Notes: a model not told the origin generated them from the sequence alone. A stretch of 8,171 bases of DNA from Thermoflexibacter sp. (GCA_025455345.1 JALOMS010000185.1:7606-15776); one strand, 5' to 3'; counted from the stretch's first letter, positions 1 through 5,735 are shown. Program-made: numbers and translations.

Positions 1-2
1 AT

Positions 3-170
3 GAGTGCAAGATAAGAGATTTACATCATCCTTTATACAATAATGAAAATGATTTGCATCAAGATTTAAAAAAGTGGGAAGAATGGTATAAAGAAAATAA
101 ATGTGGTTTTACATCAAATAAGGCTGATAGTTTGTTATTATTATACAATACTGGCAAGTTAAAAAGATAA
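3..170 (+). CDS. C-terminal end of an unrecognised protein (5' end outside window)
   Basis: The frame is open from the left edge and runs 55 codons to the TAA at 168-170. The visible peptide is polar and charged, with a WEEWYKENK stretch, and ends in LLLLYNTGKLKR. No family is recognised. The stop is only 3 bases before the ATG of the next gene, so the two are probably cotranscribed and perhaps translationally coupled. The AT-rich coding resembles the presumed immunity gene further downstream. This could be the last gene of an earlier toxin/immunity pair, but that is inference from position only. The frame is more likely real than chance because it stays open to the edge and stops exactly at the next start. 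Confidence 0.55.
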   Translation, partial: ECKIRDLHHPLYNNENDLHQDLKKWEEWYKENKCGFTSNKADSLLLLYNTGKLKR

Positions 171-173
171 AAT

Positions 174-1196
174 ATGAAAAAATCACCCCTATTCTTATTC
201 CTCTTTCTTTCCGTAGTCGTTTTTGCCCAAAAGAAAGACAGCGTACAGTTAAAAAGAACAGTTTTTGAAGCCCCCAAAGAGATAGCAGGTTTCAAAGTGC
301 GCTATGCGACACTAAGCAAGGGTAGATACCAAGAATTTTTCTCTAACGACACTATCCAACAGATTGGTAGCGTTTTATTCAACCGAGTAACAGGCGAGGT
401 AGTAAGCGAAGTAGTCAAAGATAGCCTTTATTTCCCTGCTGATGTGGTAAGCAGGTGGTGGAGTGTCGACCCTCTGGCGAAGAAATACCCTGAATTGAGT
501 CCTTATGTGTTTGTGGAAAACAACCCACTACTAAACATTGACCCTGACGGTAGAGATGTGATTATTTACTACAAAGATGAAAATAACAAACAGCAACAGT
601 TTGTTTTAAATGGCAAAACTGATTTGAGTGCATTACCCAATAATGAATTTGTAAAATCTGCTGTTGCAGCATATCAGTATATGCAAAGTAAAGGGACTGG
701 GAAAAACTTTATTAGTGCAGTGAGTGACTCAGAGGTAAAAATTAAAATGCAAGAATCAAAAGGTACTGATGGAAGTTTCTATGATGATAAGAATCATACG
801 ATTAATTGGTTGCCTTTGGGTGGTTATGAAACTGCAAATGGAACAGTGCTATCTCCTTCAACTGTATTAGAACATGAAGCAGACCATGCCTATGACCATG
901 CAAAGAATGCCACTGCACATGAAAAAAGGAGTAATACCAAAGATGAACAATATGGTACAGCCGAAGAAAAAAGAGTAATCACAGGTACAGAACAAAAAAC
1001 TGCTCGCTCTTTTGGAGAATTGCAGAAAGGAAAAATTACAAGAAATGAACATCATGCAGGTACGAGAGTAATTACTACAAGTCCTACTTCAAATACTATC
1101 AATAGACCTGCAACCTACCAATACTTAATGAAATTGCACAATAAAATGCCCTATTATGATTTTAATAAAAAAGCTGAAAAATTTAAAAATAAATAG
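174..1196 (+). CDS. Secreted RHS-core-tip protein with C-terminal HExxH metallopeptidase-like domain (candidate polymorphic toxin)
   Basis: This 340-aa protein starts with a Sec-type signal peptide (residues 1-18, cleavage likely after VVVFA). Residues 94-127 match the RHS repeat-associated core: RWWSVDPLAKKYPELSPY, then NNP and the closing NIDPDGR. Only this tip is present; the long YD-repeat shell of a full RHS protein (usually over 1000 aa) is missing, and residues 40-93 carry instead a GRYQEFF..NDTIQQIGSVLFN segment. In RHS proteins the sequence after DPDGR is the variable toxin. Here it holds HEADH (234-238, two zinc-ligand histidines and a catalytic Glu) followed by AYDH, then an EEKRVITGTEQKTARSFGE block (264-282) that may give the third ligand. 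This resembles metallopeptidase toxin domains related to peptidase family M91 (NleD-like); the exact family is inferred. No T9SS sorting domain is seen at the C-terminus. DNA after about 560 is much more AT-rich than the first 380 bases of the gene. Confidence 0.85.
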   Translation: MKKSPLFLFLFLSVVVFAQKKDSVQLKRTVFEAPKEIAGFKVRYATLSKGRYQEFFSNDTIQQIGSVLFNRVTGEVVSEVVKDSLYFPADVVSRWWSVDPLAKKYPELSPYVFVENNPLLNIDPDGRDVIIYYKDENNKQQQFVLNGKTDLSALPNNEFVKSAVAAYQYMQSKGTGKNFISAVSDSEVKIKMQESKGTDGSFYDDKNHTINWLPLGGYETANGTVLSPSTVLEHEADHAYDHAKNATAHEKRSNTKDEQYGTAEEKRVITGTEQKTARSFGELQKGKITRNEHHAGTRVITTSPTSNTINRPATYQYLMKLHNKMPYYDFNKKAEKFKNK

Positions 1197-1920
1197 AAAC
1201 TATTGGCTTATTATTTACTTATTTTTTGCAACTAATTGCCTCTTTCACAAAGAAGAAGGTAGTTTATATGTCAAATTATATAATTCATATGATATGGAAA
1301 GGGAATTTCTATTTTATGAAGATACTATCTTATTTACAGATAATAATGAAAATATAATTTTAAAAAGATATGTAAGAGAGAGTCATTTATTCTTAGATAG
1401 TTTAAAATATGGAAATTACATATTGAAGTTTAAAAATATCTATGGAGAAGTAGAAAAAAAATCTATTAAAATTACAAAAATGGCAGATACTTTAAATGTT
1501 GATTTAGCCGAACATAATTGGCAAGAATATACAGAAAATCTTATAACTACCTCATTACAAAGTGATGATACACTTAGAATTATTGGTGGTATCAATGTTT
1601 CAAAACCAATCCCTCAAAACTATCCCCAAGTTCAAATATGGAAAACTAATAATGAGTATTTTGTTAAACTGCCAAAAATAAACAAAGATAGTTCTGATGG
1701 AGAAATGCCTTTAATAAAGCGTTTAGGTTCGCAAATTGACGACGTTAAGAAAGTCGAAATAGAACTTAAAAAAATCAATAAATTACCCATTAGTTGCTCA
1801 CAGACAACGGATTATTATTTTATTACCCCAAAAGACACATTACATACGATTGATGGAACTTGTAGTTGGAACGGCTTATCAGAATTGTATTATATTCTCA
1901 ATGGATTTACAAAAAAATAA
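1156..1920 (+). CDS. Predicted lipoprotein, candidate immunity protein
   Basis: This 254-aa protein has no recognised family. It has a Lys-rich N-region (1-16), a hydrophobic stretch (WLIIYLFFATN, 17-27) and Cys28, which fits a loose Bacteroidota lipobox, so it is probably a lipoprotein facing the periplasm. Residues 36-115 are rich in alternating strand-like segments around a LKYGNYILKFKNIYG motif, suggesting a small beta-sandwich. Cys214 and Cys236 could form a disulfide. The ATG at 1156 overlaps the toxin gene by 41 bases in another frame; it is the only upstream ATG that keeps the whole signal peptide, and no clear Shine-Dalgarno is visible. A lipoprotein encoded directly after, and overlapping, a secreted candidate toxin fits an immunity role in the periplasm, but this rests on position and localisation only. 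The gene is very AT-rich (12 G/C in bases 1261-1320). Confidence 0.75.
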   Translation: MILIKKLKNLKINRNYWLIIYLFFATNCLFHKEEGSLYVKLYNSYDMEREFLFYEDTILFTDNNENIILKRYVRESHLFLDSLKYGNYILKFKNIYGEVEKKSIKITKMADTLNVDLAEHNWQEYTENLITTSLQSDDTLRIIGGINVSKPIPQNYPQVQIWKTNNEYFVKLPKINKDSSDGEMPLIKRLGSQIDDVKKVEIELKKINKLPISCSQTTDYYFITPKDTLHTIDGTCSWNGLSELYYILNGFTKK

Positions 1921-1933
1921 TTATCAATACTTT

Positions 1934-2992
1934 ATGAGGAAAATAATTTGTGCTACATTCATATATTTTTCTTGTTACTTTTGCGTGTATGCTCAATCAG
2001 AGTCGAAATATTACGATAATGCTTATCAAAATCTTGCAGAAATGCTTGAAAACAAGCAGGATATAAAACTAAAAAAAGCAGTTTTTTTAACCGAAAATGC
2101 TTTTTTAGATAACCAATTATCCTATGGAGAGTTTAATGACAAAATTTATATGTTATCAAATATTTGTCTTGGTTTTTTAAATGCAAATCCATTGCAATAT
2201 ACTGATAATGATATAGATAAAGTTTCTAAATTTACTTCTGTTTTCAAAACCCTTACAGATACTATTAAAATCATTATTCCAAATAATGATACGGTGACTC
2301 ACCTTCCCTTCGGCTACGACTTCGATGACTTCTTTGGAGATAAAGACTGGTCTAAAACCTTTGTTACTAAACTCTTAGCGACTAAGAAAGGCAACTGCCA
2401 CTCCCTGCCCTACCTCTACAAAATTTTGTGTGATGAGTTAGGCGCAGAGGCACATTTGGCACTTGCCCCTAATCACCTCTATATCAAGCACCACAGCAAG
2501 AAAACAGGCTGGTACAATACGGAACTTACCTCTGCCACCTTTCCCATAGACGCTTGGCTCATGGTATCGGGCTACATCAGCGTAGAGGCAGTGCAGAACG
2601 CCCTTTACATGGACACCATAGGTACGCACCGCGCAATTGCCTTGTGTGTCGTGGACTTGGGGCAAGGCTACACCAAGAAATTTCCTGAAAATGACGGCAC
2701 TTTTGCCTTGCAGTGTTGCGAGTTGGCATTACAGCACTTCCCTAACTGCGTGAATGCCTTGCTCTTAAAAGGTGAAACCCTGCTTAGTCAGTACAAAAAA
2801 TTGGTACAGAGCAAAGGTAAAGACGACAGCGAAACCAAAGCAAAATTTGCCAAAATGAACCAAGTTTACAAGCAAATCTACCAATCAGGCTATCGCCAAA
2901 TGCCCAAAGAGATGTACGCCAATTGGCTCTTGGACTTGAAAGAAAACAAGGATAAGTATATGAATAAAAAAGTAGCAGTGTTTAAGAAGTAA
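1934..2992 (+). CDS. Secreted transglutaminase-like cysteine domain protein
   Basis: I place the start at the ATG at 1934, because it begins a clear signal peptide (MRKIICATFIYFSCYFCVYA, cleavage before QSES). The 28 codons open upstream overlap the preceding gene and look non-coding. The resulting 352-aa protein has a variable-looking N-terminal half (21-119). A transglutaminase/SirB1-like core follows: KKGNCHSLPYLYKILCDELG with Cys155 as likely nucleophile, PNHLYIKH with His181 as likely partner, and a WYNTEL segment (193-198) that may supply the third polar residue. Residues 255-300 look like a TPR-type helical pair (ALQCCELALQHFPNCVNALL). Transglutaminase-like folds can be proteases, crosslinkers or inactive binders; which applies here is not clear. 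It lies 13 bases after the lipoprotein gene, so cotranscription is likely. Base composition changes abruptly inside the gene near 2290, from 22% GC (2101-2160) to 57% (2581-2640). Confidence 0.8.
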   Translation: MRKIICATFIYFSCYFCVYAQSESKYYDNAYQNLAEMLENKQDIKLKKAVFLTENAFLDNQLSYGEFNDKIYMLSNICLGFLNANPLQYTDNDIDKVSKFTSVFKTLTDTIKIIIPNNDTVTHLPFGYDFDDFFGDKDWSKTFVTKLLATKKGNCHSLPYLYKILCDELGAEAHLALAPNHLYIKHHSKKTGWYNTELTSATFPIDAWLMVSGYISVEAVQNALYMDTIGTHRAIALCVVDLGQGYTKKFPENDGTFALQCCELALQHFPNCVNALLLKGETLLSQYKKLVQSKGKDDSETKAKFAKMNQVYKQIYQSGYRQMPKEMYANWLLDLKENKDKYMNKKVAVFKK

Positions 2993-3033
2993 ATACAATT
3001 ATTTCATTCACCAATAAGACACGGGGTGTCCCA

Positions 3034-3091
3034 CACTAAAACACAAAGAAATCTATAAAATACTAAACTTAGTGCCTTAGTGTCTTAGTGG
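3034..3091 (+). repeat. Octamer repeat cluster (CTTAGTGN units) with inverted partner
   Basis: Three CTTAGTG units follow each other with an exact period of 8 bases (3068, 3076, 3084, with last bases C, T, G). About 20 bases upstream, CACTAAAACACAAAG (3034-3048) is the inverted, degenerate form (CTTTGTGT plus TTTAGTG on the minus strand), so the cluster can fold into an imperfect hairpin. ACTAAACTTAGT (3062-3073) is itself a near-perfect palindrome. From memory, degenerate octamer families of the CTTNGTG type occur dispersed in intergenic DNA of several phyla; membership of this copy is inferred. A small GACAC/GTGTC hairpin (3018-3030) lies just before it. No gene is seen in 2993-3210. Confidence 0.6.
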
Positions 3092-3113
3092 TAAAACAAA
3101 AACAACAAACAAT

Positions 3114-3146
3114 ATGAAAAAATCATTTATACAGCTACAAGCATAA
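3114..3146 (+). pseudogene. Ten-codon start-like remnant (MKKSFIQLQA)
   Basis: An ATG after an A-rich leader reads MKKSFIQLQA and then TAA. Fifteen bases around the start (3111-3125) are identical to those around the start of the RHS-tip gene (171-185). It could be the stump of a signal-peptide gene cut off by deletion. However, ATGAAAAAA starts are common in this kind of genome, so chance is quite possible. Confidence 0.2.
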
Positions 3147-3210
3147 GGCTTGCAATAAAAAAAGATTTAAGGCTCCGCCATGATTCAGTGAGCAATGATA
3201 ATTTTTGTCC

Positions 3211-3810
3211 TTAATACAGTCTTTTCCTCAAATCAATAGTTTTAATATCTTTTAATTCTTGTTTGACGAAATACGTGTCTGTATTGATTTCAAATGTAGA
3301 AAAATCTCCTAAGTATTCATAAATAAAATCACATTCATAGTATTGGGTAGCGTGCCGCTGAGAGAAGGAGTGCCAAGTTTTGCTATTGATGAGGATGCGT
3401 ACGGGGGTATGAAGCAGAAGAGGGCAAAGCTCGTAGCTTTCACGCGCAGGATACCCGTGCATGATGGGGTCAGACTTGACCAAGCGCAACCAAAGCGTTC
3501 CTTCATTTTTGAAAATGATAAACCAACGAGGCACATATAAAACCTGCTCAAAAAAATCTCTTGTTTCTTCATTGGCAACATATTCCAGTAAAAGTGGGGA
3601 TTTTTTATAAAAATCGCTGTTTTCTAACTTTTTTTCAGAGATAAAAAGCCTGTCTTCCTCGACAAAAGAAGACACTTCGCACACCCAATGCCCTTCCAAA
3701 ATTGGTTTTTTGGTAATAGTAGCATTATGATAATCCGTCTTATCAAAAACGCGATGATGATGCCAAATGCGAATAACGGGTTTTGGAGGTGTAAACTTGT
3801 GTTGATTCAT
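3211..3810 (-). CDS. Unrecognised 199-aa protein
   Basis: No family is recognised. The protein has no signal peptide, no membrane segment and no lipobox, so it is probably cytoplasmic. It is rich in aromatic residues and His, with an IWHHHR stretch at 15-20, WVCEV at 42-46, RWFIIFKNEGTLWLRL at 95-110, and four or more further His. It has two central Cys (44, 129) and one near the C-terminus (160). The ATG at 3810 is preceded on the minus strand by GAGAAAG, a modest Shine-Dalgarno-like stretch, and by a TAnnTTTG box at 3849-3842, giving a short leader. The gene faces away from the amine oxidase gene and converges with the left-hand cluster. Its composition is closer to the right-hand genes than to the AT-rich cassette. 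The plus-strand frame inside it (3343-3540) is taken as a shadow. Confidence 0.7.
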   Translation of the reverse strand: MNQHKFTPPKPVIRIWHHHRVFDKTDYHNATITKKPILEGHWVCEVSSFVEEDRLFISEKKLENSDFYKKSPLLLEYVANEETRDFFEQVLYVPRWFIIFKNEGTLWLRLVKSDPIMHGYPARESYELCPLLLHTPVRILINSKTWHSFSQRHATQYYECDFIYEYLGDFSTFEINTDTYFVKQELKDIKTIDLRKRLY

Positions 3811-3841
3811 AACTTTCTCTACATTGATGAAAATGCAAGAA

Positions 3842-3849
3842 CAAATCTA
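3842..3849 (-). promoter_or_regulatory. Candidate -7 promoter box for the 199-aa gene
   Basis: The minus strand reads TAGATTTG, a full match to the Bacteroidota -7 consensus TAnnTTTG, 32 bases before the ATG at 3810. No TTG-type -33 box is seen at the usual 17-23 base spacing, so it may be weak or need an activator. The box lies 40 bases from the edge of the 92-base element copy A, which might therefore influence both directions. Confidence 0.4.
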
Positions 3850-3888
3850 CATTTATTTTACATGATTTTTATTTTTTAATTCCCTCTC

Positions 3889-3980
3889 AAAAAAATTTCC
3901 CCCCCCACGTAGGGGTAAACTTCTTTCCAATTGTATTATCCACGAAAACTAAGAAGTTCAAGTGTATAAATAAGAACTTT
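3889..3980 (+). repeat. 92-base upstream element, copy A
   Basis: This stretch aligns without gaps to 5540-5631 at a constant offset of 1651 bases, with 72 of 92 positions identical by hand count. Conserved blocks are an A-tract running into TTTCC (3889-3900), a CCCC/GGGG dyad around ACGTA (3903-3915), AGGGGTAAAC (3911-3920), ACGAAAAC (3942-3949), AAGTTC (3954-3959) and AAGAACTTT (3972-3980). AAGTTC and GAACTT (3974-3979) form an inverted repeat with 14 bases between. Bases 3921-3930 and 3951-3953 are poorly conserved. The rest of the 3811-4160 gap holds the divergent -7 box, a forward -7 box and a small leader hairpin. The conservation pattern suggests a regulator-binding region rather than an RNA or a coding remnant. 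Confidence 0.8.
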
Positions 3981-3998
3981 ACCTACCAATGTAAGCGT

Positions 3999-4006
3999 TA
4001 CTTTTG
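3999..4006 (+). promoter_or_regulatory. Candidate -7 promoter box for the amine oxidase gene
   Basis: TACTTTTG is a full match to TAnnTTTG and lies 18 bases after the end of the 92-base element. No TTG -33 box is present; the place it should occupy holds the GAACTTT arm of the element's inverted repeat. Transcription would start near 4013 and leave a leader of about 150 bases before the ATG at 4161. Confidence 0.45.
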
Positions 4007-4017
4007 CACCAACAAAA

Positions 4018-4038
4018 CTTCAAAGCCGAGCCTTGAAG
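4018..4038 (+). other. Small hairpin at the start of the amine oxidase leader
   Basis: CTTCAA (4018-4023) and TTGAAG (4033-4038) are perfect complements, and GC/GC pairs inside them extend the stem past one mismatch. The hairpin would sit at the very 5' end of the leader if the -7 box at 3999 is used, where it could protect the mRNA. A second weak dyad, AAATCA-TGT-TGATTT, lies at 4057-4071. No known riboswitch is recognised in the leader. Confidence 0.3.
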
Positions 4039-4160
4039 CAGTGGGAGAAATTGGCTAAATCATGTTGATTTCATCACATTGTATTTTCAAATTTTTACTT
4101 CTTTTGTGTGATTAATTTCACCCTAAGTGATGATACATTCACTAAACTAAAAAATTCATT

Positions 4161-5531
4161 ATGAAACGCAGACAATTTTTACAAAAAACGAGCTTAACTA
4201 TCCCTTCACTTGCCTTGTCTTCCTCTTTGCTGGCAAGTTGTAGTGGCAAAGAGCAGTCTATTGTACCTATCCAAACAGACAAAGAGGTCATTATCATTGG
4301 TGCAGGCATTTCAGGGCTTGCGGCGGCAAAGGTACTGAACGACAGAAAAATAAAAGTTACAGTAATAGAGGCACAAGAAAAAGTAGGCGGTCGCTTACGA
4401 ACAGACAGGACTTTGGGCGTGCCTTTTGATGAAGGTGCAAGCTGGATTCACGGACCCAAGGGAAATCCATTGACGGACTTGGCAAAAAATGCAGGTGCAA
4501 ATACTTTTTTGACTAATGATGACAGCCTTGCTATTTTTGACACTAATGGCTCACAATACAGCGACAGAGCTACTGAGAGAGCATACAAAGACTATGAAAA
4601 TAGCCTCAAAGAGGTACAAAACAAGGGAAAAATAGACCAAAGTTTTCAACAGGTTTTCGGTGCATTGTACCCTTCCAACCTCAACGACCGTCTTTGGAAA
4701 TATATGCTTTCTGCTTACTTGGAGTTTGACACAGGCTCAGATATTTCAGAGCTTTCTTCCTTAGATTTCTATGATGATGAGGCTTATAATGGCGAAGATG
4801 TTATCATTACCAATGGCTACGACACCATTGCCAATTACCTTGCCAGAGGGCTGAACGTGAAACTCAACGAGCGTGTTTCCTCAATTGATTATTCAGGTGA
4901 AAAGGTAAATATTATTGCTAATCAGCAAAAGCACTCTGCTGATTTTGTGATTATTACTGTCCCCTTGGGCGTACTCAAACAAAATGTCATTGCTTTTAAT
5001 CCCCCTCTACCTCTTGACAAACAACAAGCAATCAGCAAAACTAATATGAGTGCAGTCAATAAATTCCTTTTGATTTGGGATAATATATTTTGGAACAACG
5101 ACTTACAATATATTGGTTTCACTCCTGAAACAAAAGGCAAATTTAACTATTTCCTAAACGTCAAAAAGTTTGTCAATACGAATGGCTTAATGACTTTTGC
5201 CTTTGGAAACTATGGAAAACAAACTGAGCAAATAACAGATAGTCAAATAATTATAGAAATTATGGGGAATTTACGCGCAATTTATCCCAATGCTCCTAAC
5301 CCAAGACAGATGCTAAGAACCAAATGGAGTTCCAATATAAACAGCTACGGTTCTTATTCCTTTGCTACCAATGGTGCGCGTTCTACTAATTTTGACATTA
5401 TTGCCACAGAAGTAAGCAATAAAGTATTTTTTGCAGGCGAACATACTAACAGAGCGCATAGAGGAACTGCCCACGGAGCTTACGAAAGTGGACTGAGAGA
5501 AGCAAATAAAATTATCAAACTTCTGGATTAA
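4161..5531 (+). CDS. Tat-exported, lipid-anchored flavin amine oxidase
   Basis: This 456-aa protein belongs to the FAD-dependent amine oxidase family (monoamine/polyamine oxidases), which oxidise an amine to an imine with O2 or another acceptor. The N-terminus carries a twin-arginine motif (KRRQFLQK, 2-9), a hydrophobic stretch and a lipobox LASC with Cys27. It is therefore probably folded with FAD in the cytoplasm, exported by Tat and tethered to a membrane. The Rossmann FAD site is VIIIGAGISGLAAAKVL (43-59), with Glu70 for the ribose and a VGGRLRTDR motif (75-83). Lys301 (AVNKFLLIWD) matches the active-site Lys of the family. The C-terminal FAD motif is VFFAGEHTNRAHRGTAHGAY (422-441). The SGGC motif that links FAD covalently in mammalian MAO is absent. 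The substrate cannot be named; the C-terminus is more like polyamine oxidases than MAO. Its length is normal for the family and nothing is broken. Confidence 0.9.
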   Translation: MKRRQFLQKTSLTIPSLALSSSLLASCSGKEQSIVPIQTDKEVIIIGAGISGLAAAKVLNDRKIKVTVIEAQEKVGGRLRTDRTLGVPFDEGASWIHGPKGNPLTDLAKNAGANTFLTNDDSLAIFDTNGSQYSDRATERAYKDYENSLKEVQNKGKIDQSFQQVFGALYPSNLNDRLWKYMLSAYLEFDTGSDISELSSLDFYDDEAYNGEDVIITNGYDTIANYLARGLNVKLNERVSSIDYSGEKVNIIANQQKHSADFVIITVPLGVLKQNVIAFNPPLPLDKQQAISKTNMSAVNKFLLIWDNIFWNNDLQYIGFTPETKGKFNYFLNVKKFVNTNGLMTFAFGNYGKQTEQITDSQIIIEIMGNLRAIYPNAPNPRQMLRTKWSSNINSYGSYSFATNGARSTNFDIIATEVSNKVFFAGEHTNRAHRGTAHGAYESGLREANKIIKLLD

Positions 5532-5539
5532 AGTAGCAA

Positions 5540-5631
5540 AAAAAAATTTCCCTCCCCACATAGGGGTAAACTTACTCCTACTTGTCTTACTTACGAAAAC
5601 CCCAAAGTTCGACTTTATAAGCAAGAACTTT
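5540..5631 (+). repeat. 92-base upstream element, copy B
   Basis: This is the gap-free partner of 3889-3980. It starts 8 bases after the amine oxidase stop codon. The CCCC/GGGG arms (5554-5557, 5563-5566) are kept, while the loop changes from ACGTA to ACATA. The inverted repeat is longer here: AAAGTTC (5604-5610) and GAACTTT (5625-5631), seven-base arms with the same 14-base spacing. AGGGGTAAAC (5562-5571) and ACGAAAAC (5593-5600) are unchanged. Because it sits between two genes on the same strand, it argues for a separate promoter for the receptor gene. Confidence 0.8.
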
Positions 5632-5650
5632 TCGCTTATAAGAACATTCT

Positions 5651-5678
5651 TAGGTTTTCATTTTACCCTGTAATTTTG
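5651..5678 (+). promoter_or_regulatory. Candidate promoter region for the TonB-dependent receptor
   Basis: Two -7-like boxes are present. TAGGTTTT (5651-5658, 7 of 8) is at the position equivalent, within one base, to the box after copy A. TAATTTTG (5671-5678) is a full TAnnTTTG match about two helical turns further on. Neither has a TTG -33 box at normal spacing. Starts near 5665 or 5685 would give leaders of about 90 or 70 bases. Which box is used cannot be decided from sequence. Confidence 0.4.
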
Positions 5679-5714
5679 AATCGTCAAATAAATTTAAAAA
5701 ATGAACTCATCATT

Positions 5715-5735
5715 CATAACTTATAACTCATAACT
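5715..5735 (+). repeat. Three tandem heptamers in the receptor leader
   Basis: CATAACT, TATAACT and CATAACT follow directly with a 7-base period. They lie 17 bases before the receptor start, in an AT-rich leader with no Shine-Dalgarno. An unstructured AT-rich leader of this kind may help ribosome binding in Bacteroidota, but the repeat may equally be simple low-complexity DNA. Confidence 0.4.

Noticed and set aside
1850..1933. Longer start for the transglutaminase-like gene at 1850
   Set aside because: The extra 28 codons overlap the lipoprotein gene and would bury the signal peptide that begins at the ATG at 1934.
3018..3030. Terminator for the left-hand cluster (GACAC/GTGTC hairpin)
   Set aside because: No T-run follows it on the plus strand.
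3157..3193. Terminator for the 199-aa minus-strand gene (GCTC/GAGC stem then T7)
   Set aside because: The stem is four bases with a 14-base loop, too weak to call; only the T-run is suggestive.
3343..3540. Plus-strand frame of 65 codons
   Set aside because: It is antisense to the 199-aa minus-strand gene, which is longer and has a better start and promoter context.
3889..3915. Intrinsic terminator on the minus strand (GC hairpin followed by T7)
   Set aside because: The stem is only 4 bases, and at both copies no minus-strand gene ends there. Copy A would sit upstream of a minus-strand start, so a terminator makes little sense.
5313..5624. Minus-strand frame of 103 codons
   Set aside because: It is antisense to the conserved FAD-binding C-terminus of the amine oxidase and runs through the 92-base element.
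5701..5733. Ten-codon upstream reading frame in the receptor leader
   Set aside because: It is short, in low-complexity DNA, and has no ribosome site or regulatory peptide features.
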